Assembly (NCBI GenBank): GCA_905182995.1
Contig: CAJJDP010000002.1
Location: forward strand, 620,001-684,000
Source: Paramecium octaurelia
Lineage: Eukaryota > Ciliophora > Oligohymenophorea > Peniculida > Parameciidae
Direction of reading: 5' to 3'
DNA length: 64,000 nucleotides
Part shown: piece after piece, positions 35,472-48,001 of the stretch
Numbering within the stretch: the first letter of the stretch is position 1
Layout of the letters: each line of letters opens with the position of its first letter
Program-made: the position numbers and the translations under genes
The notes under the pieces: generated by a model
The model's input: only the letters and a program-made list of their open reading frames with translations
Told to the model about the DNA's origin: nothing
The model's database searches: none

Positions 35472-38400
35472 ATGAAAAAAAAAGTAATTGATGCACTGAA
35501 AGATGATAAATACATGTTTAACCCAGCTCCTACATATAAAAATGAAAAAGGTACTGAAGACAAGCTGAAGAAGAAGAAACTAAGAGAAAAAAAACAACTA
35601 TAAAGAAGAGCTTAATTGGCTGAGTATATATCTAGTGATGATGATGCCCCATAAAACAGGTAGCCAATACTTGATCAAGAGGACTACGGTGCATTAGGAG
35701 ATTTGGACTAAGACATTTTGGGTTATTTCTAAATGAAAAGTCAAAAAATACTTAACATGACATAAAAAATACCTGATTAAGTATGATTGATTTACATAAT
35801 ATTTTAGATTTTTGATGTAGGATCTTTGCATTTGGGATGTGTCTCATCCATAGGTCCCAATGGAGTTTATTTGATTATCAATTTTACAAGAAACAAAAAA
35901 GGATTTGTTGATTAACTTAATCTCAGAGATAGAAAGGGCGTGAATGGAGGAGATTACAAGGTTGGAGAATACGTAATCACTAAAGTGATAGAAGAGCAAA
36001 AGAACAATAAGGTTTAATTGAGTATGCATCCAAATGTCATCAATGATCAATTAAGTGTAAATTAACTAGTGGTTGGAATGCAAATACCAGGAATAGCTTA
36101 ATCTTGGAATGAGTTTGGAACCACTATCAATTTTGGATCTTAATAATTCAGTGGGTTTATTAATGAACAAAAACTTAAATGTGGAAGAGTTTATCTTTTT
36201 AACATTAAAGAAATCAATTTCAAAGAGAAAATAGCCATATGTGACTTTGAATAAAGAGATGTTTAATTACAAAATAAGAAGCAGATCTCTAAACACTTGC
36301 TTACTCCTGGTAATCTATGGAAATGCAATAATGCTAAATCAATTACAGGTGGACAAATAGTTAAGTTGAATAAATTTGGAGTGTTGGGATATATCTTTTA
36401 AGATTATCAAATTGAATAAGAGAAAAACCTTTTGTGTAGAATAATTGGATTTGATGAACCTTCAAGATAAATCTATGTCTCTAGTAAATAAGAGCATGTT
36501 GATAATACTACTTATATTCCTCCATATGAGGTTGGATAGCAATATCAAGGTGTCGTAATCAACCAATAATTATACTCTGGAGCTTATCTTGTTAATGCCA
36601 TCTTGAATGACGATTAAGTATAAACTAAAAAAAGTAAGAAAGCTCAAAAAGCTTAATTACCTAATTTGGGACCTATTTGTATGTTAAATAAAACTTAGAT
36701 TCCAGCTGATTAGGAAGTTATCGATCACATTTAAAGGGTTTGCATAATCAAAGAAATAAATTATTTTGATCATGTTGGCTTTGTGTCTTTTGAAGTTAAT
36801 TCACAACCTAAATTAAGTGATTTGAATGTTGGAGCAATTGTTAAAGGTGTAGTTAAATAAGTCTTGCTTAAAGAGGACTCATACAGTGTGTTATTGAAAA
36901 TCAATGACAATTTTAATGCAATATTGCCTTCTATTCAGATGTCTGATTATCCATTGACCAATCCACCTAAATTCAGAGTAGGTAGTAAAATAAGAGTCAG
37001 AATTCTATAAATTGATGAATAGCATAACAATATCATAGTAACTATGAAACCTACTCTCTTGACTGATATCAAAGTCTTTAAGAGTTTAGATGATATCAAT
37101 GTAGGTGATACATTATATGGTTATACAATAAAAAAATTAGAAAATGGAATACTTGTTAAATTCTTCTAAAATATTGTAGGATTTCTTTCGAATTTGAGTC
37201 TTGATGGATAAAACCCTGATGATATCAAAGATGGTCAAATAATTAAAGTATATGTTAAGTACATAAATTAAAGTGAAAATAAATTGTTACTTTCTTTAAA
37301 AAAATTAGATCCAAAATAAAAATAAGTCACTGAAGGACAAACATCAAATGTTCCATTGACAAAGCAAGTTAAAACTAAATTAAATTTGGGAGAAAAAGTA
37401 TAATGTGTTGTAAGTGCAATAAAGAATAATGTTGTTTATGTGAATCTCAAGGATGGGAAGTTTGGTAGAATTCATAAAGCCTTCTTTGAGTGTTATAGGA
37501 ATGAGGATAGATTATTTAAATTGTAAAGTGAATTTGAAAATCTCAATGTCGGTTCTTAATTAACTGCTTAGATAATTGGAGAAAATAAGGAAGAAAATAA
37601 ACAAATATTTGATCTGACTTGTTTATCAGATCATGTTTAATTAGAAAAGGATGTTTAGAAGGATAGCAATAAAATTGTTTACGGTATCATCAAGCATATC
37701 AAGAGTGACTCAAAATCTCCTTTAGTAGTCTAGATCTATTACAATTACAATGTTTTCATTGATGGATGGGATATCAATGTTGAGCAACCTGATATTTTGA
37801 ATAATTTAGAATCATCAATCTAGTAAGGATCTCCAGTCAAAGTAAAATTATATGAATTTGATAAATAATTGAAAGGCATTATTATAACTGAGGATGATCA
37901 ATCATAGTAATAACAATAGAATCTAAATGAAATCTTATACACTAAATAAATATTTAGAATTTTGAGTCATCATGATTCGTATATAAGAGTTCAATTAAAA
38001 AATAGATAGTTTGCATCTATAGATATAACAGAATTATAAGAATTATGGGAATTGAATTTGTTTGAATAGTTTCCAGTAGGAAGATGGGGAGTTTGTAGAA
38101 TAATAGCAAAAGATAAGGTGTATTGGGCTAGTTCCAGAGAAACATTCCTCAATGATAAGTTATGGAATAAATGTCTCCATCCTGTTAAAAGTAATACAAT
38201 TTCATATTAAAAAATGATACTCTCACTTAAATACGATGTTAGAACATAATTATACAAAAAGACACCTTTAGCTGTAGGTTAAGTGGCTATAGGATATGTT
38301 ACAGGAAGTACATATAATGGAACTTTTGTTAAGTTAAATTATGAAACCACTTGTTTAATACGAGGATTCAAAACTGACATTAAGTATAGACCAATAGTGT

Positions 38401-39944
38401 TAATGATCACTCAATTAAACAAGTTATAAGGAACTGTAGATTTAAATTTACTTAAATACAAGTTAGATGATAAATAAATAAGAATTGGAGATGTTGTCTA
38501 AGGTTTAATAGTAAATATTAGAAATGAGAAGGCAGCAGTGAAGATCTTGGGTACTCTCCAATAAGGAGAATTGGATAAGAAAGATGCTGAGGGATTGGAA
38601 GGTGAAGATGGCTGGTGGGCGAATAAATTATTTAAGATCGGATAGTAAATTTAATGTTTGGTGATTGGATAGAGACAGAACAAAAATAATTAGACAGTTC
38701 TTAGATTAAGCAATATTTAAGAGTTGATTAATACAGAGGGAAAAAGATAAATTGATTTAGGGGATATTCAATAGGATGTTATTGATTTGCATAATAGTTT
38801 TGAAGAAATGGTCAAATAACATCAAATAAAAAATAATGTAATTGTAGAATAGCAAAATTAAAATAAAGAAATAGAAGAAGAAATTGCATAGGAAGTAAAT
38901 GAAGGAGAAGAAAATGAAGAAGAAGATTAAGAGGAGGAAGAAGATCATAAGGATCAAGAAATAGAAGAAGAGAATGATTAAGAAGAAATTAGAGAGGAAG
39001 TTCAAAATTTAGAATCAAGAGCTGAATACGAGAAGTAATAATAATATATTTATTTATTTAGGAAAATATTAACTAATCCTAATTCAGCTGTGATTTGGAT
39101 TGAATTCGTGGCTTATGCTGCTGAAAATGAGGGAATTGAGAGTGCTAGAAATGTTATTGAAAGAGCATTGAGAGTTATTAACTTCAGTAATGAGTTAGAG
39201 AGATTGAATTTATGGACAGCTTATTTAAATTTAGAATTCAATTTTGGATCAGAGGATAATTTAATTAATGTATTTAAGAGAGGTTGTTAAAATTGTGATG
39301 GAAAGAAGCTTCATGTAAAGTTGATCAACATATACAGAAAGGCTGAAAAGGTTGATCTAACTGTTGAATTGTCAAGAGTATATATTAATATATAATTTTT
39401 ATAGTCCTTTGTCTAAAAGTACAAATAAAGTTGTAAAAGTTGGATGGAATTTTTGTAGAGTTTGATGGAATGGTAGAAAGTACATGATGATGAAAATCCT
39501 TAATATTCATTTAAGGATACATTAAATAGGGCTATGCAGTCTTTGAAGAAATCTAAGCAAGTAAAACTCTTATCATTTTATGGACGATTGTAATTTTAGA
39601 ATAATTAGATTGAAGAAGGAAAAACTACATATGAAACTATATTGGATAAAAATTCATCAAGGTATTATATTTGAATAATAATTAGAACTGATATTTGGTC
39701 ATAGTATCTGGATTTAGTGATCAAACATTGCTAACCTGATGTCGTTAGATCAATATTTTAAAAGGCTATTCACAATAACAAGAAGCCAAGAAAGATCAAA
39801 TTTTTATTTAAAAAACAATTAGAATATGAAAACTAATATGGAGATAGTGCGACAATATAGAAAGTAAAGGAGTAGGCAGAACAATGGGTTTCACAATTTA
39901 TGTAAAGAGATGTATAACAGGAAGACGAAGAGGATTCAGATTGA
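35472..39944 (+). CDS. RRP5: RRP5/PDCD11, ribosome-biogenesis S1-domain protein
   Basis: About 1,440 residues. After a 27-nt intron at 35781-35807 the protein carries a series of S1 RNA-binding domains (GSLHLGCVSSIGPNGVYL, VGEYVITKVIEEQK and so on), then an acidic Glu-rich linker around 38,860-39,020. The C-terminal HAT repeats follow, including NPNSAVIWIEFVAYAAENEG and ARNVIERALRVINF, which match the RRP5 C-terminal module. RRP5 is needed for both small- and large-subunit rRNA cleavage. At least three more introns of 24-27 nt lie in the HAT part. Confidence 0.88.
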
Positions 39945-40034
39945 TTTATTAGAATATGTGTATAATTCATATTATATATAAATGAACAACTTTAATAAAA
40001 ATGATAATTTAATAAATTCAGATTGGGATAATTT

Positions 40035-40922
40035 ATGAGTGTAAAGAATATGATACCTGCCTTCATTCTTAAAACTTATTAAATGTTAGAGGTATGAAAC
40101 TCAAAACTATGGAGTTATTAGGATTAAATGAATGAGGATATCATAAGTTGGACCAATTAAGGGACTGCATTTATAGTATATAATTAAGATTTGTTGGAAA
40201 AAAATGTTTTATAAAATTATTTTAAACATAGTAACTATTCTAGTTTTGTCAGGTAAGAAGCATAAGTAATTTTTAGATAATTAAATCTCTATAATTTTAA
40301 AAAGGTTAAGTCTAATGAAGGATTCATTTTTAGGCATAATTGTTTTAAGAAAGGAACTAAGTATGGAGTCAATAACTATATATAGATCGATGCTATAATT
40401 AATCAAAAAGAAGAACTAAGAAGATTCCGCAATTCAATTTGCAGTCTAAGAAGAACAAAGTAAAATTATGATTAGCTATTTTAGCATCTCACTAAAAATA
40501 GGAATAAAATCTATTTAAAGAATGTGCAATAGATATAAAATAAACTAATAATAAATTAAAGGAAGATATGAAATTGTTATAGGAAACATCATCATGTCTA
40601 ATAGATTAAATGTAAAATTTAAATTATGTAATGAATGATTTCATATTTAAGTTTATTTATAATTAAAATGTAGATATTGAATTAAAATTTAAGTAAGTTG
40701 GGCAGATGTTATAAGCTATTAATGAAGAGCTAAAATCAGAGAGTAAATTATAGATTTTTATAATTAGAATAAAGTGATTCACAGACTCTAAACCAGTCAT
40801 TGGTGAGGAAGGAAGATTGCTATCAAGATTCTAAGGTAGGTTCACCTAATCCATATGTTGATTATAATAGTACAGCTTTGAACCCTTTGGATTATGAATG
40901 CTTTCTTGACTCGTTCTTATGA
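40035..40922 (+). CDS. Heat-shock transcription factor (HSF)
   Basis: The HSF DNA-binding domain starts at residue 6: MIPAFILKTYQMLE, IISWTNQGTAFIVYNQ, then the recognition helix region NYFKHSNYSSFVRQLNLYNFKKV, then FRHNCFKKG. Introns include 30 nt after MLE and 24 nt within FVRQL. The heptad repeat region follows (about residues 160-230), then a Ser/Asn-rich acidic end. In the heptad region I could not reconcile the frame with a canonical intron near 40450, so one splice is unresolved. HSF binds nGAAn elements as a trimer. Confidence 0.85.
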
Positions 40923-40991
40923 CTACATATAAATTTAATTAAATCACAATATGATTATTGTAAGACTAATTTTGGTATTTAATTTATTATT

Positions 40992-42190
40992 ATGTAAATT
41001 TATGATGTATGCATAATTGGGGCAGGCCCTGTTGGGTTGTCTTTGGCAGCTGCTCTATAGAAATCCAAATAATTAAATAAAGTCATAATTTTAGATTCGA
41101 TAAAAAAACCTAAGTTTAACAAGGAGGGTCTTCCTAATCAGAGAGTATTATCAGTCACATAATCTTCAAGAGAAGTCTTGCAATCGGTGGGAGCATGGGA
41201 TAAACTAGAATAGGGAAGAGTTAATCCATACAACAGGATGATCATAGATGAAAGCAATGGTTAGGACTATTTGGAGTTCAAGAATTAATAAGCCCATATA
41301 ATTGAATATGATAATATTGTGAATGCGTTATTGGAAGTGTATGATGGAGAGCTAGAGTTTGAAAGTAAATTAGAGAAGATAGAACTAAAGCCTAATGAGT
41401 ATGTGACAGTAAATGATAAATTTCAATGCAAACTATTAATTGGCAGTGATGGCAATAAATCTAAGGTGAAAGAGTGTAGCAACATAGGTACATATGGTCA
41501 CTCATATCATTAAATGGGTATTGTGTGTACAGTTGAAAGAACCGATTAAGACAGTGAGGTAGCTTACTAGACTTATTTATCAAATGGGTATAAGATAATT
41601 AATAAATTAGTTGTCCACTAGCTTTATTGCCTCTTTATAATCCTTACAGTTCAATAGTATGGACAGCATATATGGATGACTATAAATATTTAATGTCATT
41701 GTCAGATGAGGAATTTCTGAAGGTCCTTAATAGTTAATTAGGTAGATATGCACCAAGAATCAAGAGCATTTCAAATAAAAGGATGGCTTTTCCACTATAG
41801 TCATTGCAAGCTCAAAGATATATCCAGAAGAGAATAGCATTGATTGGAGATGCTGCTCATTCCAATCACCCAATGGCTGGATAAGGTATGAATATGGGAA
41901 TTAATGATGCTGCTCTTTTGGCCAATTGTATTATCAAAAATTCGAGGTCTGGAAATGACATTGGTTTGGAACAATCTCTAGAAGAATATGAATCATAGGC
42001 TAAACTCATGAATTATACAACTTCAATAGCTATGGAATTGATCAAGAACACTTATGAGAATAAGACAATTTCCCCTTTGAGATAATTAGGAGCAAAGGTT
42101 ATCAATAACCTAGATCCAATCAAACAACTTATGATCTAGTATGGATCCAAACATCCATTAGGACCATCTTAATTTGAATGGGTAAAATGA
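40992..42190 (+). CDS. COQ6: Ubiquinone-biosynthesis FAD monooxygenase COQ6
   Basis: The protein is about 390 residues with a Rossmann FAD motif (DVCIIGAGPVGLSLAAAL) at the start, the DG motif region LLIGSDGNKS, and near the end the family signature IALIGDAAHSNHPMAGQGMNMG. These are the three flavin sites of UbiH/COQ6 hydroxylases, which hydroxylate the ring of the ubiquinone precursor at C5 in the mitochondrial inner membrane. A 23-nt intron lies near 41590. The N-terminus lacks an obvious long presequence. Confidence 0.88.
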
Positions 42191-42224
42191 AAAATGATGT
42201 TTTATATTAATCAAATAATAATAA

Positions 42225-43050
42225 ATGTTCAATTACATGGCAATGAATGAGTAGTAAGTACGTGAAGGCGTACAAAAATATGGACCAGCTGTAGGTGCTA
42301 GAAAGATAATAGATTAAGAATATCAACATGCTTTGGAAACACTAAATACTGGAATTTATGTATAAATCATAAAATAATAAGATTACTTATTATTGTGCAG
42401 AATAGAAATCAGAATGTAGCAGAATAGGTTCCACAAGCAAATGTTTTTGTGGTCACTTATTTAGTTAACACAAGTAACAATTAGGGAAAAAATTTAATAC
42501 TGGGTGTGAAAAATGCGAATGCAAAAGGTTTCAGTTTGTACCATCAAGACCAGAGGAATGTGGAATGTACTGGCTACCACGAAGAAAAGACTTTAATATT
42601 TTGACATGGAGGCCTCCTTGCAAATGTAATCATGGATGTGAGGATCATCTCCCAAATTATCCATTAAGATGCAAGAAATGCCAATGTTCTGATTTTGATT
42701 CCTATTTTGCATGCATAGCCTGCGATAGAAGATGGGAATTACATGAAACTTTGTTTGAAGATGAGTCAGAAAGAAAAGCTTTGGGCAAAAAGGTTGGCTA
42801 GGATTATCTTCCTCTGTCAACTACTCCTGATATTTAAGAACATGTGTTTTAGGATCAGAAATATCAATAAATGCCTTAAAAATTACAATAAGGATTAGTA
42901 GGAAATGATAAACCATTTCCAAAACAATAAATACAAACTAATAAATAGCAACAATATACTACTGCTTATACAAGACCAAATTAACAATAATAATAAAAGG
43001 CAATCTAGTAATAATAATAAACTAATAAAATCGTTTAAAAGAAAAAGTGA
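42225..43050 (+). CDS. FAM221-family cysteine-rich protein
   Basis: The core is a Cys/His-rich stretch: KCFCGHLFSQH, GCEKCECKRF, then after a spacer PPCKCNHGCEDH and CKKCQCSDFDSYFACIAC. This spacing, with paired CxC and final CxxC elements, matches FAM221A/B, a zinc-binding family of unknown function found in ciliated eukaryotes. The C-terminus is Gln-rich. One intron near 42360-42400 is needed to join the first exon; its exact ends are uncertain. Confidence 0.8.
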
Positions 43051-43082
43051 TTATTTCTATGTATTTATCAATAGGATAATTA

Positions 43083-43692
43083 TCATACACTTCCACTAAA
43101 ATCTTTATCTTTAAAAAATGAATATACAACACTTATCTAAGTTATAGCTATTATTAATAAAATTCCTATTTTTGCAGAAGCACACCATTTCACATTTTAT
43201 TATGTTTATTCCAAAACTAATTTAATAATAATATTTACGCATTTAATGAGCGTTTTCTCTATCAGTAATCCAATTCTAATTTCTATAAATGGTCTAAAAG
43301 TTTCTGTTAGTCCTTGACAACTCTTTGGACATATCGCTAAATTGCTCTGATTATGCATATTCTTTATCTACGCCTTCCATGTCGAAATCAAAACTCACAG
43401 TCTTATAGCCTTTAGACAAACTTTTGAAGCAGATATAATAAGTGCCCTTTTCTCGTAACATTTACTTAAGTGCTCCTTCCTTTGTATTTGATTTCTTTAT
43501 TAATTTGTCTCCATTTTCTGATTCAATTGTAATTTCTGTTTTAATTTCATCAACCCCAGATACTTAATAATTGACTGTCACATAAGTATTGCCTGTATAT
43601 GATTTAACATAGAAGCATGTCGGCTTTTAAGTTATTTACACTGATAAGCTCTGTCCAAAATATATTAGACAGATCAAATACAATATTTTCAT
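43083..43692 (-). CDS. p24/EMP24 cargo receptor (TMED family)
   Basis: It has a signal peptide (MKILYLICLIYFGQSLS) and a luminal GOLD domain of about 100 residues, with KPTCFYVKSY near its start and YYICFKSLSKGYKTVSFDFD. A coiled-coil stem follows, then after a 22-nt intron one transmembrane helix (IGILLIIAITQISVVYSFF) and a short tail. About 195 residues, as expected. p24 proteins help load cargo in COPII/COPI vesicles. The tail lacks a clear dibasic KKxx but ends with charged residues. Confidence 0.85.
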
Positions 43693-43744
43693 CTTTTTTA
43701 ATATAAATTATACATAAAATTAATGAATTAAAGACCAATAAAAA

Positions 43745-45790
43745 ATGGATATCTGTAATTTAATAAAATAAGCTAAGATAGCAGAAACACATATTTGGAC
43801 TAAAAACTACTAAATTTTATTATTTGGAAGGAACTCAATTCCTGATTTTTGAAGATGACAAAGTAATTGCTTGTTTATTACCAGACTCATATTCCACAAG
43901 AAAGAATCGATCTATCAGGTTTCATAGTTGATGGCACTTGGTAGGAAGATGGTTATTATACCTTTACACTAAGACATCTCTAATAAGAGATTATTATGTA
44001 ATTTATATCAATGACCTATGATGATGCTGCAGAATGGGTTAGTAAAATTAAATAAGCCATACTGATTTCTGAATACGAAGCCTTACTGCACTAATCAAAC
44101 TATCAGATTTCAATTGACTAAAATAAATTGTATAAGAATGACTCGTCGAATGTAACCAAGTATATACATTATCTATTGACTTAGAAATATCCCCGAATAC
44201 GTGTAAAAATAATTATAACTCTATTAAGAATTAAGTAAAGATAAATGGATTATTGAGAAAACCTTAAAGTAAATGAAATTAACAACAATGTAATCATAGA
44301 GCAATATAGTATTAAAAGGTGAATATGTATTCAATACTTCACTTTAAAATGTAATAGCAATAATTCAAGTAAACAAATGTATTAAGTTAAAATAGAAAGG
44401 TGGAAAGATGCTGGATTTATTTATAAAATCATCTGAAGTCCACGAGATTGATTTTTGTCAATATCATTACGATGTCTGGCATTTTAATAATGATGGCAAG
44501 AAATGTGTTTTAGAATCCAAATATATATAATTTGATTTTCAGAGAAATAACTCATTTTTCTTAACGAGAGAATCTATTACTCAAGGAAAGTTTCCAACGG
44601 TTATAACTAATGATAAACAATAAAAGAAAAACTGCATATCTATGTTTAAGGTTTTGGAAATTATACACGTAGTTGAAGAGGATTCAAAATGCTTTACCCA
44701 ATATATGTGTGTAGTGAAGAAAGATGAAAATGAGAAAATCATAAGGAAATTGATGAAAGAATAAATAATTAATCTTTCTATAATTTCAACTGAATTGGAT
44801 TTACTCTTATTGTAGATTAACAATGAATCTATACCAATAACCTAATCGAGAATTGTTGTTGGAACTGACCATTCTAATTAGGATGCTCTGGAAAATGAAT
44901 TCTCAAAAGGGGAGAATATTCATTTTCCACCTTAGGATAGATTAGGATACGTGGATCATCAGCTACAGCCAAATCAGCCAGCAGCTATATATGAAAATAT
45001 GCACAATAGAATTATACACTAGAATGAAGAATAATTAAAAGCACTGGCTGAATTAAAAGAGAGGATAGGACATCTATATTTGAATGACTAGACCATGATA
45101 AGGTATTTGATTGCACGAAATTATAAAGTCAAAGATACTGAGAAGATGATATTGAAATGCTTGGTATAGATTTAATTCACTATTTTATATAGTAATGGAG
45201 AAAGGAGAACAAAATCAATTCTAGGAAGACTTGTGACTACTAAATTTATGCAAATGAAAATGTGCATACTTAATTGGGATTTTCAAGATGGGGTCATCCG
45301 ATTTTAGTAACCAATGGAATGAATTCACATCCAGAAAAGTTTGAAACTGAATAAGGATTCTCAGAATAGGGGTATTTGGAATATCATTAGAGTTTAATGG
45401 AAGAAGGCATTAGATCGTATTTTTATATTAATAAATCAAGTATGAGAGGATATGTAGATCAATTTATAGTGATCATTGACTGTTATAAATTGACTCCAGC
45501 TAACTTCTCTTTCAGTGTACTTAAGAATGCGTTTATAGAAATTTTCAATTATTATCCTGAAAGATAATTTAGAATATATGTATTAAATACAAACTTCTTG
45601 ACTCGATCTTTTTATGCTATGTTAAAGCCCTTTTTACCATCCAGAACAGTTGAGAAGGTTATATGATATTTATGGTTAGATAAATTTTATAGGCTAGGAT
45701 TTCAATGAGATTAAGACTGCATTATTAAGAGATTTGGATGAGGAAACAATTCCAAAGAGGTACGGTGGTAAAAATATACTAATTTAATGA
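43745..45790 (+). CDS. PH, START-like and SEC14 (CRAL-TRIO) lipid-binding protein
   Basis: About 640 residues in several exons. Residues 20-125 are a PH-like domain (YYLEGTQFLIFEDD, FIVDGTWQEDGYYTFTLRHL, DAAEWVSKIKQAIL). The middle (200-430) has a START-like shape with VHEIDFCQYHYDVWHF, and the C-terminus is a SEC14/CRAL-TRIO pair: YLIARNYKVKDTEKM, then VTNGMNSHPEKF, YVDQFIVIIDCYKL and YYPERQFRIYVLN, ending IPKRYGGK. These are all lipid-binding or membrane-recruiting modules, suggesting lipid transfer between membranes. The START assignment is the weakest part. Confidence 0.72.
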
Positions 45791-46002
45791 TTATAAATAA
45801 AAATTATAGAGCATTTGATTTATTATAATGAGTTTTATTGATGGACATCACGTTTGAAGGACCCAGAAAACTCAATTCAATTGATAATTTAAATTCAATA
45901 TTTTGATGTTAATTTAACGTATAAAATTATTAAATTAACATTCTAATTGAGATTGAGGGAAAAGATCTAACGTAAATAAATGATATAATGTTCATTTATA
46001 AG
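45791..46002. other. AT-rich convergent gap
   Basis: This 212-bp gap lies between convergent genes. Nothing is recognised. Confidence 0.3.
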
Positions 46003-46456
46003 TCATTTATTAGTTGCTAAAGGTTCGTAGTAGTTGTAGGAGTGAAGAATTTGATTATTTTGTCTGACTTCTATTTTTAGATTATTGTATTTTTAATCAA
46101 TTTTTTGTGAAACTCGACACACCAACACTCTTTTTCCACTTAAAACATCTAATACTGCTGAAGGAGCAGACCGTTTATTATTTTTATAATAATGAATTAG
46201 AGATTTAGCACTAGAGTAATTGAGATTTAGAGCTTTGGCAACCTGATAGTAGTATGTAAAAGAATACCTCTTTAATCTATTTCCCTTCCTGAAACACTTG
46301 TCGAAAGAGTTATTGTTGTAGCTCAATGGGAATCTTGTGAATCCTTCGAGTATTGGATTTAGAAATCATTCTTTTAGGGATGTAGTCTTCCCCTTCAGAA
46401 CTTTGTGTACTAGAGATGTCACCCTCAAACACAATTTTTTTGTTGGTCTTACTCAT
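46003..46456 (-). CDS. Small protein with helix-turn-helix-like segment
   Basis: About 142 residues with one 25-nt intron (46243-46267). After a basic N-terminus, the second exon holds EVAKALNLNYSSAKSLIHYYKN, a helix-turn-helix pattern (A-x3-G/N-x5-V) followed by basic residues. This could be a DNA-binding homeodomain-like fold or the HTH of a transposon-derived protein; homology cannot be checked here. It is not a full transposase. The intron falls within the HTH. Its 5' side neighbours the untranscribed gap 46457-46680. Confidence 0.5.
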
Positions 46457-46680
46457 AATTAATAGCTTAAAAGATAATAAAATATTATAGTTTCAGACAT
46501 TTTATAAATTAATCTCAATAAAACTAAATCTTTTTTTGTTTAAATATATTGGCAAAGATAAATTGAATAACACCAATTACGATTGAGAGTGTGTTTACAA
46601 TGACATATAAAGACATAAGCAAGCCTAGTTTACTAATGCAAAAGATTCAAATAATAAAATATTGTTTATTTGTATAAATT
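46457..46680. other. Intergenic gap
   Basis: AT-rich, between two minus-strand genes. No feature is seen. Confidence 0.3.
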
Positions 46681-47307
46681 TCATTAGGCTGCAACGACGG
46701 GAGGTTTTCTCATTTCTCTGACGAATCTCTCGTAAATCTCGTCCTCTCTCTACTTCAACTCTTGTGTTGTCGCAGGTGCATAATAATTAGGATAATCCAA
46801 GCCTAAGATCCGTGGGTTTAATATAGTTACCATATTTTGTGATCTTTAGCAATTGTTTCTCTACATAATTCACCACCTTTGATGCATCAGCCCAATTTCT
46901 ATTTGCATTTGATCTGTGACCCAAAATAAAAGGAGGACGCAAATGGAAGTATTATTATTAATAGTTCTTGATTATAGTAATGCATCATATACCAGAGCTT
47001 TGTCCATTCTAGCACTTACATGATAAAGATTAGTGATCCTACCTGATTCATGATTAAGAAATACTCTCATGTGATTCAAGAATGACTCACCTTTATAATA
47101 AAATTCTCATGTACCCACTCTCAATCTCTTGGCAAATGCCTCATACTCAAATTCAGTCAAATCAGGTCTCAAAGTACTGAATGAGGATTTGTAATATTTG
47201 AAATGCTATTCAGTAGTCATCTAACGAGCATTAATAGCTATTCCTCTCTCTGGATCAATGTATACTTCATCTGTGTCTGTGCCTCTCTGATTTCTTAATT
47301 GATTCAT
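46681..47307 (-). CDS. Unrecognised basic protein, possibly mitochondrial
   Basis: Three introns (24, 26 and 28 nt) join about 180 residues. It opens MNQLRNQRGTDTDEVYIDPE, contains FHLRPPFILGHRSNANRNW and VVNYVEKQLLKITKYG, and ends YERFVREMRKPPVVAA. It is hydrophilic with no membrane helix. Size and composition fit a small organellar complex subunit of ciliates, but I cannot name it. An in-frame TGA near 47110 falls inside the 24-nt intron, supporting that splice. Confidence 0.5.
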
Positions 47308-47345
47308 ATTAATATAAATATTAACTTTAGATTTCAAATCCAGAG

Positions 47346-48001
47346 ATGGAAATCAATAAACCGTTCATTATTACAAGACGACAAGGCGACTCTCTCTTGC
47401 CTCCTGACTGTGAAGAATTCAATGAAGTTATCGAGGATAAAATTAGGTTTTTGCAAAGTTCGAATATATTCATAATTGTAAGTTAACTTTCCATAATCGT
47501 TAGTGTGCATTTATATATTAGTGCATTAGATTCCTATACTATTTCATCCATTATCGAACCACTTGTTACACATATGCAATACTGTGTTTAGTTATAGTTG
47601 GAGGAAACATCTTCTGGATTGCAAGTTCAACCTATGGATTTCTTGGAATCAATTCAAGGTCCTCCTCAGAAATTGGAAAGTACCTCTGTTTGACATCAAC
47701 TGTCCTAGCTATTCGCTTAATTACATACTTTTTGGTTTGGGCACTTATGCAAGGATATGCTTAATAATACAATATTTTATCTAAGACTCGATTGCTCTAA
47801 GAAAATTCAACCCCTACTACTCCCGCAGAAATTACTGAAGATCAGAAACAAGAAATCGTTTGTGGATAACTATATTAAGGAACTTTAATGATGGTTTAAG
47901 CTATCATAGAAACTATCTTCTTAGGAGTCATTATCTACTTTGTTGTGCAAGTCAAAAAATATATAACAAGTATATTTAACATCCATAACCTTAGACTATG
48001 A
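47346..48001 (+). CDS. Three- to four-pass membrane protein
   Basis: After a 26-nt intron near 47480 the frame runs to TGA 47999-48001, about 209 residues. Hydrophobic helices include TYAILCLVIVGGNIFWIA, TVLAIRLITYFLVWAL and IIETIFLGVIIYFVV, with a Ser/Thr- and Gln-rich loop between the last two. No family is recognised. It is divergent from 46681-47307, with 38 bp between start codons. Confidence 0.6.
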
